Shown piece by piece: positions 13,215-13,217 of a stretch of 13,217 bases of DNA. The stretch comes from Candidatus Heimdallarchaeota archaeon (GTDB taxonomy: Archaea; Asgardarchaeota; Heimdallarchaeia; Heimdallarchaeales; Heimdallarchaeaceae): positions 1-13,217 of the forward strand of contig JAGLTP010000343.1 in NCBI GenBank assembly GCA_023135215.1. The letters run 5' to 3'. The translations under genes were made by a program, and so were the position numbers. The stretch's first letter is position 1, and each line of letters starts with the position of its first letter. The notes under the pieces were generated by a model, which made no database searches, had not been told where the DNA came from, and was given only the letters and a program-made list of their open reading frames with translations.

Positions 13215-13217
13215 TAG

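Overview
The window is about 13.2 kb of AT-rich DNA (GC by eye roughly one third) from an archaeon. The archaeal assignment rests on a minus-strand run of archaeal translation genes: aIF2 beta, then a DUF424 protein, then NMD3. It is supported by a tRNA-Trp interrupted by an intron at the canonical 37/38 position, by A/T-rich TATA-like boxes 20-30 nt upstream of many starts, and by an ArnR1-type winged helix. The lineage cannot be fixed from the window. The mix of archaeal informational genes with bacterial-looking accessory genes would suit an Asgard (Promethearchaeota) genome, but that is only an inference.

Layout, left part (plus strand). The window opens inside a uracil phosphoribosyltransferase gene that has lost its 5' end. 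It is followed 15 nt later by a six-helix membrane protein whose C-terminal half resembles DUF2834 proteins. After a T-run terminator and a strong TATA box comes a two-gene operon, overlapping by ATGA, for a heterodimeric ABC exporter with one consensus and one degenerate ATP site. Then comes a 400-residue bactofilin-like beta-solenoid with a very regular 17-residue repeat, closed by a hairpin terminator. A winged-helix regulator and a double-GNAT protein follow.

Middle (7.7-9.4 kb). A WrbA-type quinone oxidoreductase lies on the minus strand and converges on the GNAT gene. It is divergent from an 87-residue orphan, which in turn converges on a 78-residue single-pass membrane orphan. A 213-nt gene-free stretch holds one perfect 7-bp dyad. 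It is followed by the intron-containing tRNA-Trp(CCA), which has a genomically encoded CCA end.

Right part (minus strand). Reading leftwards from the right edge: a TATA box, an uncharacterised 31-codon very basic small ORF that overlaps the start of aIF2 beta by 11 nt, aIF2 beta, DUF424, NMD3, and finally an M3-family oligoendopeptidase F that probably also has its own promoter.

The genes are mostly housekeeping (nucleotide salvage, translation, ribosome biogenesis, peptide turnover) plus membrane and cell-structure functions. I see no mobile element, CRISPR array or obvious defence system. The items most worth a second look are the 17-residue solenoid, the small basic ORF coupled to aIF2 beta, the asymmetric ABC pair with an inverted repeat in its promoter, and the tRNA-Trp intron with an imperfect splicing motif.
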